This document shows positions 1 through 6,976 of a DNA stretch of 17,775 nucleotides, in pieces. The notes under the pieces are model-generated. The model was not told the origin of the DNA. It saw only the letters and a program-made list of their open reading frames with translations, and did not search any database. The DNA is from Hyphomicrobiales bacterium. GTDB taxonomy: Bacteria > Pseudomonadota > Alphaproteobacteria > Rhizobiales > Aestuariivirgaceae. Position numbers and translations under genes: made by a program. The stretch is from contig JAMOMM010000062.1 in the NCBI GenBank assembly GCA_027067085.1, forward strand, positions 1 to 17,775, read 5' to 3'. The number at the start of each line of letters is the position of its first letter. The first letter of the stretch is position 1.

Positions 1-514
1 ATTTGAAGCCGTAGCACTACAACGTTATCCAGAACTTGAAGAACTTGATTATGTTCACCACGCTGGCAATTCATCAGGCATCGTCGATGGTGCCGCCGCT
101 ATTTTGCTTGGCAATGAAGAAGCAGGAAAAGCTGCGGGGTTAAAACCACGCGCCCGTATTAAAGCGTTTGCTAACATCGGTTCTGAACCATCAATCATGC
201 TCACAGGGCCGGGCGATGTGACCCGCAAAGTGCTTAAACGTGCAGGCATGAACACCAGTGATATTGATCTGTTTGAAATCAACGAAGCCTTCGCCTCGGT
301 TGTTCTGCGGTTTATGCAAGATTTAGATTTAGACCATGACCAGACCAATGTGGCAGGTGGTGCGATTGCCATGGGCCATCCGCTTGGCGCAACAGGGGCA
401 ATGATTTTGGGCACCGTTCTTGATGAACTTGAGCGCCGTGACCAATCAACCGCCTTGGTGACTTTATGTATTGGTGCTGGCATGGGCACTGCAACGATTA
501 TTGAAAGGGTTTAA
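1..514 (+). CDS. fadA: Thiolase (acetyl-CoA C-acyltransferase, FadA type), 3' part only
   Basis: This is the C-terminal part of a thiolase, the enzyme that cleaves 3-ketoacyl-CoA with CoA in the last step of fatty-acid beta-oxidation. The reading frame is open from base 2, so the gene begins upstream of the window and the N-terminal nucleophilic Cys cannot be checked. The C-terminal catalytic signatures are present: NEAFA (Asn codon at 281), the GHPLGATGA box with its His (377-379), and the CIGAGMGTA box with the second catalytic Cys (467-469), followed by the usual short end. The stop overlaps the next start codon by one base (TAATG), so translation of the two genes is probably coupled, matching the fadA-fadB multienzyme pairing. 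Specificity (long-chain thiolase versus acetoacetyl-CoA thiolase) cannot be decided from this fragment; the fadB-like partner favours a beta-oxidation thiolase. Confidence 0.93.
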   Translation, partial: FEAVALQRYPELEELDYVHHAGNSSGIVDGAAAILLGNEEAGKAAGLKPRARIKAFANIGSEPSIMLTGPGDVTRKVLKRAGMNTSDIDLFEINEAFASVVLRFMQDLDLDHDQTNVAGGAIAMGHPLGATGAMILGTVLDELERRDQSTALVTLCIGAGMGTATIIERV

Positions 515-2703
515 TGATGACCTATACAAATTTTACGCTTGAAATTGATAGCGATGCAATTGCGGTGTTTACGTGGAACATGGCTGACCGTTCGATGAAT
601 GTCATCGACATGACCGTTATGGATGATTTTGAAAATATCGTTAAACAAATCACCACGGACGACGCGATTAAAGGCGCTGTCATCACGTCAAGCAAAGGCG
701 ATTTTTGTGCGGGTGCTGACCTCACCATGCTTGGTGCAATGGGCCAAGGCTTTGGCAAAATCATGGCTGAGAAAGGCGAACTTGCAGCGACTCAATACAT
801 CCATGACGCAGGCGCGCGTTTCTCGCGCATTATGCGCAAACTCGAAACTTGCGGAAAGCCTTGTGCAGCGGCCATCAATGGTACAGCGCTTGGCGGCGGC
901 TTTGAAGTCACGCTAGCATGTCATTACCGCGTGGCTGCCAATGATACCAAGGCGCGCTTGGGTCTTCCAGAATCTCAAATTGGTCTATTGCCGGGCGGTG
1001 GGGGCACCCAACGTTTGCCTCGTCTTGTCGGCGCGCAAGAAGCTTTGCCTTTGATGATGCAAGGCCGTCACATGGATGCCGATAAAGCACTCAAAATTGG
1101 TGCTATCCACAAGGTGCTGCCAAATGCTGAAATTCTGGCCGAAGCAAAACGCTGGATCAAAGAAGAGGGCAACCCTGTGGCCCCTTGGGATGACAAAAAG
1201 TTCCGCATTCCGGGCGGTGTTCCGTATTCGCCAAAAGGCATGATGATGTGGTCGGCGGGCAATGCCATGTACCGCCAACAAACCTATGATAATTACGATG
1301 CTCAACGCCTGATTATGAAATGCGTTTATGAAGGCTTATGCGTTCGCTCATTTGATGCAGGACTTGAAATCGAGGAACGTTATTTCACCGCGCTACTCAA
1401 AGGCCCGCAATCTAAAAATATGATCCGTACACTGTTTGGTTCGATTCAGGATTTAAGCAAAGGCGCACGCCGCCCCAAAGGTGAACCTGAAAACAAGGTG
1501 AAAAAACTTGGCATCATTGGCGCTGGTTTCATGGGCGCAGGCATTGCCTATGTTTCAGCTATTGTTGGCATCGATGTTGTCTTGCTCGATCAAGACAATG
1601 AGTCTGCCCAGCGCGGCCTTGGTCATGTTTCAGGCATGCTCGTAAAGTCACGTATCCCCCAAGAAAAGCACGCTGAAATTATGGGCCGTATTGAGGCCTC
1701 AGCTAATGGTAGTTTAGAAGACTGTGATTTGGTTATTGAAGCGGTGTTTGAAAGCCGTGAACTCAAAGCAACAGTGTTGCCAAAAGCCGAAGCAGAAATG
1801 AAAGAAGGCGCAATTCTGTCTTCAAACACTTCAACATTGCCGATTACAGGACTTGCTGAATATATCGAACGCCAAGGTGACTTTATTGGTATTCACTTCT
1901 TCTCCCCCGTTGCTAAAATGAAATTGGTTGAGTTGATTTTGGGTGAAAAAACCAATGATCGCGCCTTGGCTAAAGCAATTGATTATGTGCGCCAGATTAA
2001 GAAAACCCCCATCGTTGTTAATGACAGCCGTGGCTTTTTTACCTCACGCGTAGTGATGACTTACATCTCAGAAGGTCACTTCATGCTAGATGAAGGTGTG
2101 ACCTCCACATTGATTGAAAACGCGGGCCGCATGGCGGGTATGCCTGTTGGACCATTATCGCTTAATGATGAAGTCGCATTAGACCTTTCATGGAAAATTC
2201 TCCAAGCGACAAAAGCTGACATGGGCGATGCTTACGAGCCGCGCGCCATTGATGGTATATTGGAAGAAATGGTTGTTAAACGTAAACGTTATGGCCGCAA
2301 GAATGGCCAAGGGTTTTATGACTATTCAGAAAAAGGCAAAAAGAAACTTTGGCCTGGTATTACCGACATCGTTGCCCCTAAAGATACAGGCGTTGGCGTT
2401 GAAGAAATCAAAGAACGCTTGCTGATTATTCAAGCCCTTGAAACAGCGCGTTGCTTTGAAGAAAACGTTTTAACTGATCCGCGTGAAGGCGATGTTGGTG
2501 CAATTCTTGGCTTTGGTTTTGCCCCATACACAGGCGGTCCGCTGTCATACATCGACACGATGGGGGCAAAAACCTTTGTTGAAAAATGTGTAACCTATGC
2601 CGACAAATACGGCCCGCGCTACGCCCCAACAAAACAACTGATCGCCATGGCCTCTAGCGGTGGTAGTTTTTATGGTAATGCCAAGAGCGAAAAAGCTGCG
2701 TGA
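514..2703 (+). CDS. fadB: Fatty-acid oxidation alpha subunit: enoyl-CoA hydratase / 3-hydroxyacyl-CoA dehydrogenase
   Basis: A 729-residue two-domain protein that hydrates trans-2-enoyl-CoA and oxidises the resulting 3-hydroxyacyl-CoA with NAD, feeding the adjacent thiolase. The N-terminal crotonase domain (about 5-200) has the oxyanion-hole stretch CAGADL (65-70) and both catalytic glutamates: Glu131 in the GGGFE motif and Glu153 in the LPES motif, corresponding to the E. coli FadB pair. The dehydrogenase part starts near residue 330 with the NAD-binding GAGFMG (336-341), carries the catalytic-dyad region IHFFSPV (His461), and continues with the two C-terminal dehydrogenase domains. Length fits the FadB/FadJ family (about 700-730). 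The start is the ATG that overlaps the thiolase stop. FadB versus FadJ subtype is not resolvable by eye, so the symbol denotes the family. A terminator follows at 2772. Confidence 0.95.
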   Translation: MMTYTNFTLEIDSDAIAVFTWNMADRSMNVIDMTVMDDFENIVKQITTDDAIKGAVITSSKGDFCAGADLTMLGAMGQGFGKIMAEKGELAATQYIHDAGARFSRIMRKLETCGKPCAAAINGTALGGGFEVTLACHYRVAANDTKARLGLPESQIGLLPGGGGTQRLPRLVGAQEALPLMMQGRHMDADKALKIGAIHKVLPNAEILAEAKRWIKEEGNPVAPWDDKKFRIPGGVPYSPKGMMMWSAGNAMYRQQTYDNYDAQRLIMKCVYEGLCVRSFDAGLEIEERYFTALLKGPQSKNMIRTLFGSIQDLSKGARRPKGEPENKVKKLGIIGAGFMGAGIAYVSAIVGIDVVLLDQDNESAQRGLGHVSGMLVKSRIPQEKHAEIMGRIEASANGSLEDCDLVIEAVFESRELKATVLPKAEAEMKEGAILSSNTSTLPITGLAEYIERQGDFIGIHFFSPVAKMKLVELILGEKTNDRALAKAIDYVRQIKKTPIVVNDSRGFFTSRVVMTYISEGHFMLDEGVTSTLIENAGRMAGMPVGPLSLNDEVALDLSWKILQATKADMGDAYEPRAIDGILEEMVVKRKRYGRKNGQGFYDYSEKGKKKLWPGITDIVAPKDTGVGVEEIKERLLIIQALETARCFEENVLTDPREGDVGAILGFGFAPYTGGPLSYIDTMGAKTFVEKCVTYADKYGPRYAPTKQLIAMASSGGSFYGNAKSEKAA

Positions 2704-2771
2704 CAGCGCTGATAAATAGCTGACAAATAGAAGGGCTTTTTAAACCAAATCTGCTCAATTTATTGCTGGGA

Positions 2772-2806
2772 GGGGCGATGACCATAATTTCGTCACCGCT
2801 CCTTTT
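2772..2806 (+). terminator. Rho-independent terminator after the fadAB genes
   Basis: GGGGCGATGAC (2772-2782) pairs with GTCACCGCTCC (2792-2802) as an 11-bp stem with one A/C mismatch and one G-U pair, around a 9-nt loop, followed directly by TTTT (2803-2806). The T run is only on the plus-strand side, so it terminates the beta-oxidation transcript. The same hairpin on the minus strand lacks a T run. The gap from 2704 to 2838 holds nothing else I can support. Confidence 0.65.
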
Positions 2807-2838
2807 ACGCCCTTTCAACAGCCTTTAGTGGCATGAAT

Positions 2839-3735
2839 TTAGAGGCGTTTAAATGCAGCAAACGCTCGCCCGTCAATTGCTGCTAGGCCGATGCCGATAA
2901 TGGCAAGGCCGATAAAGTGACGAAGGTAAAGCGTTTCTGATAAGAAGAATACGCCAAGAAAAATAGCACTGATAGGAATAAGGAAGGTGACGAGCGAAAC
3001 GTTGGTTGCTCCTGCACTTGCCAGCACGCGAAAATACAAAACATAGGCGATTGAAGTTGCTGCTAAACCCAACCCAATCATCGCCCAGATCGCCGCCGCT
3101 GAAGGCATGGCCATCATCCATGGCCGATCAACGATCAGCATGATAGGAAGCAACATTACTGTTGAAGCGCTCACTTGGCCTGTAGCGGTTGCCATTGGCG
3201 AAACGCCTAGCGTTTTAAACCGCCGCCCAAATATGCTGGCAAAGCCATAGGAAAATGCAGCGCCAAGAATGGCCAGTTGCGGCAAAAGGTTCTCTCCTAA
3301 ACCACCGATTAAATCACTGCCAAGCAAGATGACGACCCCAACGATGCCTGCCAAAACACCAAAGCCACGCGCGGGTGTTAGTTTTTCATCTTGGGTTAAA
3401 AAGTGCGCAACGACGACGGTAAACAATGGCGTTGTTGCATTAAGTATCGAGGCCAAACCACTGGCTATTTGACTTTGCCCCCAAACGATTAGAATGAAAG
3501 GGATAACATTGTTTAGAACCCCCATACCAAAGAAAGCAAAAACGATGGGGCCAGATAGTTTTGGTAGTTGCCTCGTAACGGCTAAGAACACGAGCAAGGC
3601 ACAAGCTCCGATGGCAACGCGCAAGGTGACAATGGTGAGTGGAGGGATTTCGCCAACCGCAACGCCGACAAAAAAGAATGACCCGCCCCACAAAATGGAT
3701 AGAGCAATGAGCATGGCCCAATCGATTAGTTTCAT
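2839..3735 (-). CDS. DMT-superfamily transporter (EamA domain)
   Basis: A 298-residue integral membrane protein of the drug/metabolite transporter superfamily, built of two EamA repeats. About ten hydrophobic helices are visible, beginning with LIDWAMLIALSILWGGSFFF; the NNVIPF stretch (about 80-85) and the second repeat starting near AFSYGFASIFGRRF are typical. Such proteins export amino acids, metabolites or drugs; the substrate here is unknown. An in-frame ATG ten codons upstream (3765) lies inside the preceding gene. I chose 3735 because the protein then begins MKLIDW, as this family usually does, and its ATG overlaps the upstream TGA in the classic 4-base ATGA coupling. It therefore forms a two-gene unit with the DUF1203 gene. 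Family assignment is firm, function is open. Confidence 0.9.
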   Translation of the reverse strand: MKLIDWAMLIALSILWGGSFFFVGVAVGEIPPLTIVTLRVAIGACALLVFLAVTRQLPKLSGPIVFAFFGMGVLNNVIPFILIVWGQSQIASGLASILNATTPLFTVVVAHFLTQDEKLTPARGFGVLAGIVGVVILLGSDLIGGLGENLLPQLAILGAAFSYGFASIFGRRFKTLGVSPMATATGQVSASTVMLLPIMLIVDRPWMMAMPSAAAIWAMIGLGLAATSIAYVLYFRVLASAGATNVSLVTFLIPISAIFLGVFFLSETLYLRHFIGLAIIGIGLAAIDGRAFAAFKRL

Positions 3736-4202
3736 TGGGCCGGTTCCACTCGGGCTGCAAAACAACCGTGTTTAGCGTAATGTAGTTGAAGATAAGAAAC
3801 ACTTGGCAAGCCGAGCAACTGCTCAATCATACTCTCTAAGTTTTTACCATCACACACATCAGCATCAACCATCATTCCTTTTTCATCAAAGGCCCTGCCA
3901 GATATGATACGGGTGCGAAACTGTTCGGGCACTTCATTTTTATCTAGCGTTGCTTGTGTCGCGTTTTGACGAATGAAAATAGCGGCGCTTGCGCGATATG
4001 GCGTATCAGCGCTTTGGTGCTCATAATGAATCAAAATGACCTTTTCATCAGGCTTTGCATCTTCTAGGCAAACTCGACACGGAAAACCACTGTCACCTTT
4101 TGCGACCATATAAACCCCACCGACGGCTTTTAGTTCATCGGCAGATAGCGCAAAAAACGGCGCGAATTTTTCTGGTGCAAGTCCGTGAATTTGAAAAGAC
4201 AT
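3732..4202 (-). CDS. DUF1203 family protein
   Basis: A 156-residue cytoplasmic protein with no signal peptide or membrane segment. It resembles the DUF1203 family: an MSFQIHGL start, GFPCRVCLEDA (39-49), the central EHQSADTPYRASAAIFIR region (61-78), and the later AFDEKGMMVDADVCDG stretch (104-119). The biochemical function of the family is not known to me. A TTG-initiated reading frame would add four residues (MRAN), but the ATG at 4202 gives the family's usual start and has GAGAG five bases upstream on the minus strand (4208-4212), so I chose it. The gene is first in a two-gene unit whose stop overlaps the start of the EamA transporter gene, suggesting the two products are made in step. Confidence 0.85.
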   Translation of the reverse strand: MSFQIHGLAPEKFAPFFALSADELKAVGGVYMVAKGDSGFPCRVCLEDAKPDEKVILIHYEHQSADTPYRASAAIFIRQNATQATLDKNEVPEQFRTRIISGRAFDEKGMMVDADVCDGKNLESMIEQLLGLPSVSYLQLHYAKHGCFAARVEPAQ

Positions 4203-4221
4203 ATTGGCTCTCAATAGATAA

Positions 4222-4250
4222 TTGTATCAAGCGCGACAATTGCCTAGAAT
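4222..4250 (+). promoter_or_regulatory. Possible promoter for the DUF1176-like gene
   Basis: TTGTAT (4222-4227) and TAGAAT (4245-4250) are separated by 17 bp and lie about 67 bases before the ATG at 4317. The -10 box is good (five of six), the -35 box weak (three of six). This divergent gap (4203-4316) must also hold the promoter of the DUF1203-transporter unit, which I could not pin down. Confidence 0.3.
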
Positions 4251-4316
4251 AGTTTTTTTTACCAGCAAATAAAAAGTAACAGGTCTGAATTTGACCACAT
4301 CAAACTAGAGAGTATT

Positions 4317-4925
4317 ATGGCGCGATTTATCCTTGCAGTTTCGGCACTTTTTCTTTGTTCCGTAGCCGTCGTGCAAGCAGATGAAAAGCCACAGCTACCA
4401 ACGCTAAGCAAAATCACATCGGATAATCAAGTGCCAAAACAGGTGCAAGTTATCTGGCGTAATGGGTTTGAAGAATGTACCGAAAAAGGGATTGATGCCA
4501 GTAAAGAACTCAATGGTTTAAAAATTAGCTTTAAAGGTGAGCCAGCCGCTAGCGGTTTATATATTTTGGCTTGTGGTGGCCCCGGTTATAATCGCCCTTT
4601 TGTGGCCCTCAGTTTTGATGGCAAAAAACAAATTGCCCAACGGGTCGCATTTCCCATTGCAGGTAACGCAGGTATTGGAACCCAATTCATCATTTACAAT
4701 TTTGTCTGGGATAATAGCAAAAGACAAATATCATCCTTTGGCAAAGATCGTGGTTTAGGTGATTGTGGCACTAAAGCGATCTGGCGCTGGGCTTATCCTC
4801 AATTTGACAGCCATTTTGTTTTAATCAATCAAAAAACAAAAATTGATTGTGACGGAAAAATCGAAAATTACCCCCAAGTTTGGCCACCAAAATTATGGCC
4901 GCCAAAAGCGTTGACGCTGGATTAA
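4317..4925 (+). CDS. Secreted DUF1176-like protein
   Basis: A 202-residue protein with a Sec signal peptide (Arg3, hydrophobic core about 4-19, probable cleavage after VQA at residue 21), so it should be periplasmic or released. The mature part resembles the C-terminal region of DUF1176 proteins: a GLYILACGGPGYNRPF segment, then the GRGLGDCG-like box (here RGLGDCGTKAIWRW) and a later Cys region followed by a Trp/Pro-rich end. DUF1176 proteins as I know them are usually longer (roughly 300-350 residues), so this may be a short form with a reduced N-terminal domain. Four of its Cys residues (in EEC, LAC, GDC and IDC) are exported and could form disulfides. AGAGAG four to five bases before the ATG supports this start. 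It ends in a near-duplicated WPPK(L)WPPK tail. Function unknown; the gene appears monocistronic and converges on the hydrolase gene. Confidence 0.75.
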   Translation: MARFILAVSALFLCSVAVVQADEKPQLPTLSKITSDNQVPKQVQVIWRNGFEECTEKGIDASKELNGLKISFKGEPAASGLYILACGGPGYNRPFVALSFDGKKQIAQRVAFPIAGNAGIGTQFIIYNFVWDNSKRQISSFGKDRGLGDCGTKAIWRWAYPQFDSHFVLINQKTKIDCDGKIENYPQVWPPKLWPPKALTLD

Positions 4926-4945
4926 AACAGAGCTTATTTTGATCC
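4919..4945. terminator. Possible bidirectional terminator hairpin at convergent stops
   Basis: GGATTAAAA (4919-4927) can pair with TTTTGATCC (4937-4945) as a 9-bp stem with one G-U pair around a 9-nt loop. It spans the two convergent stop codons, which are only 8 bp apart. The A and T tracts lie within the stem rather than after a GC-rich stem, so termination efficiency is doubtful. Confidence 0.3.
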
Positions 4946-5836
4946 ACTAAGGTGTTTGTCGAGAAACAGTTTCACCAGCCCGATGGCAATATTGCGAGCC
5001 TCTTCATTGTAACCCAAGGTGCCGCCACCAGCTGGATAGCCATCAACATTTATCTCTTTTTCACTAAAGTGGGTTTTGCCAAAGCCTTCAATGTCAAACC
5101 CGTGATAAACGTTTTTTATCACTTTGACTTTTACAGGGTTGGGGTCTTTAGCGGTAAGTACCGCCATTTTTTCGCACATCTTAGGATCAACCCAGTCATC
5201 ATGACCTGCCGAAATAACCAGAATAGGGGCTTGATGCGGGCCACCTGCAAATCCGCAAAACGGATTGATGGCGATGGCGGCGGCAAACTTTACTTTTGAA
5301 AACTGATACTCACCTTCGCGGTTTAAAACACTAAGCGGCACCATGCCAAGGCGCGACCAGCCGATCAATGCAATAGATTTGGCATTTATAGCTGGGTTAA
5401 GAGCCAAGTAGTTTAGGGCCGCATAGGCCGTGGCTGATCCTTCGCGCCATTCTAAACTTTCGTTGGCGTTCATTGGTTTAAAGTCCGGTGGTTGGCAGCG
5501 CGAAAAGCTCAATGTCGCAATGCCCCAAGAATTTAGCCGTTTGACCCATGGTTGATAAAAGTTTGCATCATGGCAGGTGTGAATGAGGATTGCGGCGCGG
5601 TGGGGGCCTTTGCCTGCAGGTAGGCTCAGGACTGCGTTTAGTTCGCGGCCAGGTGGGTTTTTTGCACCTGGCGGCAATCGTCGTTTTTGAAACGCAGTTA
5701 GAGGTGCAGGTTTCCCTCGAAAAGTTACTTTCTTTGACACGGCATCATTTGCGATGGTCGGCGTTATGAACAAGACATTTGCGGCAGCTAAGCTTGCGAT
5801 AAATAAACCAGTGGCTAGTATAAATTTGTTTTTCAT
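4934..5836 (-). CDS. Exported alpha/beta-hydrolase (dienelactone-hydrolase-like)
   Basis: A 300-residue protein with an N-terminal signal peptide (Lys2/Lys4, hydrophobic core to about 28, likely cleavage after TIA), followed by an alpha/beta-hydrolase fold. The strand-plus-oxyanion region is AAILIHTCHD (81-90), the probable nucleophile Ser161 sits in GWSRLG, the acid is Asp213 or Asp214 in SAGHDDW, and the base is His245 in VYHGFD. This layout is that of the dienelactone-hydrolase superfamily; the natural substrate is unknown. The elbow is unusual because Leu replaces the small residue normally two after the Ser. A start four codons upstream (5848) would overlap the regulator gene; I prefer ATG 5836, which gives a clean signal peptide and lies two bases after the GntR stop with a weak GGG seven bases upstream. 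It is probably co-transcribed with that regulator. Confidence 0.8.
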   Translation of the reverse strand: MKNKFILATGLFIASLAAANVLFITPTIANDAVSKKVTFRGKPAPLTAFQKRRLPPGAKNPPGRELNAVLSLPAGKGPHRAAILIHTCHDANFYQPWVKRLNSWGIATLSFSRCQPPDFKPMNANESLEWREGSATAYAALNYLALNPAINAKSIALIGWSRLGMVPLSVLNREGEYQFSKVKFAAAIAINPFCGFAGGPHQAPILVISAGHDDWVDPKMCEKMAVLTAKDPNPVKVKVIKNVYHGFDIEGFGKTHFSEKEINVDGYPAGGGTLGYNEEARNIAIGLVKLFLDKHLSGSK

Positions 5837-5838
5837 TA

Positions 5839-6528
5839 TTAGACCCATTTTAAAGTATCAATATGTTTGGTGAGCATGTCGCGATAGGCGTTGACGTAAC
5901 CGCCAAGGTGCACGCGCATTGCTTCGGCAGCTTGTTCGGGGTTGTTAGAAACAACCGCGTCTAAAATAGCAATCAGGCCATCCACGTCGGCGTCTTCTTT
6001 TAGGCCACGGTCTTTGTAAAAATGCCAACAGCGCGCCGTATGTGCTCTCAAAATTTCGATCTGATTAGAAATAAAATCATTGCGGGCAAAGTGTGCCAAC
6101 GCATCGTGCACAGCTTTATCAATAGCGAAAAAGTCATCAAAGTCATTAAGGTTGTTGGCGGGGTCAAGTTGTTCTAGTTCTTGTTTGTATTGCTTTAGGT
6201 TCCGCCTATCTTGGTTTGTTGCCCTAACGGCAGACAGTGCTGCTGCGGCCTTTTCGGCTGGAATGCGCGCTTCAAAAACTGAAAAAACCGTCGCAGTATC
6301 AAGCGGGGCAACAATTGCCCCTTTGTTTGGCTCAAGAATAACAAAACCATTTGCCGCCAATTCAATTAAGGCTTCGCGAACAGGGGTACGACTTGCGCCA
6401 TAACGCTTTACGGCGGCGGCTTCGCGTATTTGGGTGCCAGGCTTTAACGAGCAGGTTAAAATGTCATTTTTCATTTGCACCAACACAAGGTTTTTAGGTT
6501 GGATTTCAGTTTTGTATTTATTTTGCAT
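5839..6528 (-). CDS. GntR-family transcriptional regulator, FCD (FadR-type) subfamily
   Basis: A 229-residue DNA-binding protein: an N-terminal winged helix (about 12-75) with the characteristic YGASRTPVREALIELAANGF segment (43-62) and the LEPNKGAIV wing, then an all-helical FCD ligand domain (about 80-220). In FCD proteins a metal or carboxylate ligand is held by an Asp and three His. Asp137, His141 and His207 are visible, but the position where the middle His is usually found appears to be Gly184. Ligand unknown; the partner gene suggests a small organic acid or ester product, which is inference. The start is needed for the first helix of the winged domain, and no Shine-Dalgarno precedes it. 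It is divergent from arsR across an 82-bp gap and is probably autoregulated through the repeat over its own start codon. Confidence 0.88.
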   Translation of the reverse strand: MQNKYKTEIQPKNLVLVQMKNDILTCSLKPGTQIREAAAVKRYGASRTPVREALIELAANGFVILEPNKGAIVAPLDTATVFSVFEARIPAEKAAAALSAVRATNQDRRNLKQYKQELEQLDPANNLNDFDDFFAIDKAVHDALAHFARNDFISNQIEILRAHTARCWHFYKDRGLKEDADVDGLIAILDAVVSNNPEQAAEAMRVHLGGYVNAYRDMLTKHIDTLKWV

Positions 6529-6547
6529 ACAATATAAATTGCAAAAT
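6520..6547. promoter_or_regulatory. Candidate GntR operator over its own start codon
   Basis: ATTTTGC (6520-6526) and GCAAAAT (6541-6547) form a perfect 7-bp inverted repeat with a 14-bp spacer. Within it, TTGCATACAA (6523-6532) differs by one base from TTGTATACAA, the kind of short TTG-N4-CAA palindrome bound by FCD-type GntR proteins. The GntR start codon (6526-6528, minus strand) is inside the repeat. Confidence 0.4.
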
Positions 6548-6557
6548 TAGAACTGGT

Positions 6558-6563
6558 TGTCAA
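6558..6563 (-). promoter_or_regulatory. Consensus -35 box facing the GntR gene
   Basis: On the minus strand these bases read TTGACA, a perfect -35 hexamer pointing to the gntR gene. Possible -10 hexamers (TTTATA at 6533-6538 or ATTTAT at 6534-6539) give 18-19 bp spacing and would place the transcript start at or very near the gntR start codon, so the mRNA would have little or no leader. Confidence 0.35.
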
Positions 6564-6575
6564 CGGAAAACTCAA

Positions 6576-6604
6576 TTGACTTCCATCCATATATCCAGTA
6601 GTAA
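6576..6604 (+). promoter_or_regulatory. Probable promoter of the ars operon
   Basis: TTGACT (6576-6581, five of six matches) is followed after 17 bp by TAGTAA (6599-6604, a weak -10). Transcription would begin about six or seven bases later, at or next to the A of the arsR ATG (6611). The gene also lacks any Shine-Dalgarno, so the two observations agree on a leaderless mRNA. Confidence 0.45.
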
Positions 6605-6615
6605 CGATATATGGA
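6586..6615. promoter_or_regulatory. Candidate ArsR operator, 10+10 bp perfect inverted repeat
   Basis: TCCATATATC (6586-6595) and GATATATGGA (6606-6615) are exact reverse complements separated by 10 bp. The repeat covers the interval between the -35 box and the arsR start codon (6611-6613), where bound ArsR would block RNA polymerase. ArsR/SmtB proteins bind AT-rich imperfect palindromes as dimers, and this is the only such repeat next to arsR. Confidence 0.6.
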
Positions 6616-6976
6616 CAAAGAGCGTGCAATAAAAACAATGACGGCATTGTCTCAAAGGACGCGGCTTGATGCTTTTCGGCTTTTAATTAAAGCGGGGGCA
6701 AAGGGCATGGCCGCTGGCGAGGTGGGTGAGAAACTTGGTGTTGTACAAAACACCATGTCTGCTCACCTTGCGACCCTTAAAAACGCGGGGCTTATTCGTC
6801 GTGAACGGCAATCTCGCATTATTCGATATTATGCAAATTATCATGCACTGCATGGGTTGTTGGACTTTTTGATGGAAGATTGTTGCAGTGGCAACTTGGA
6901 GTTATCTAACCCAGTTTCTGAAAGTAACAACCCACCTGTAAGCATAATAAAAACCAAACGGAAACAAAATGTCTGA
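6611..6976 (+). CDS. arsR: ArsR-family arsenite-responsive repressor
   Basis: A 121-residue winged-helix repressor of the ArsR/SmtB family that should release its operator on binding As(III). It starts with MDKERAIKTMTALSQRTRLDAFRLL, followed by the recognition region GVVQNTMSAHLATLKNAGLIRRER (43-66) and the wing RQSRIIRYY (66-74). After the last core helix is a vicinal pair Cys91-Cys92, where the arsenite thiols of the CC-type ArsR subgroup lie. Relatives often have a third Cys a few residues on (CCxGxPExC); here the equivalent position seems to be Ser99. The ATG at 6611 fits the family start but has no Shine-Dalgarno. The stop overlaps the aqpS start by 8 bases, so the two are co-translated, and arsH in the same operon supports arsenic rather than another metal. 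Confidence 0.88.
   Translation: MDKERAIKTMTALSQRTRLDAFRLLIKAGAKGMAAGEVGEKLGVVQNTMSAHLATLKNAGLIRRERQSRIIRYYANYHALHGLLDFLMEDCCSGNLELSNPVSESNNPPVSIIKTKRKQNV

Noticed and set aside
3269..3775. Plus-strand open frames opposite the EamA transporter gene
   Set aside because: They are antisense shadows of a clear membrane protein, have no recognisable protein features or ribosome site, and are basic low-complexity translations.
4952..5299. Plus-strand 115-codon frame opposite the exported hydrolase
   Set aside because: It lies entirely over the hydrolase catalytic region, which has a coherent fold and signal peptide on the other strand.
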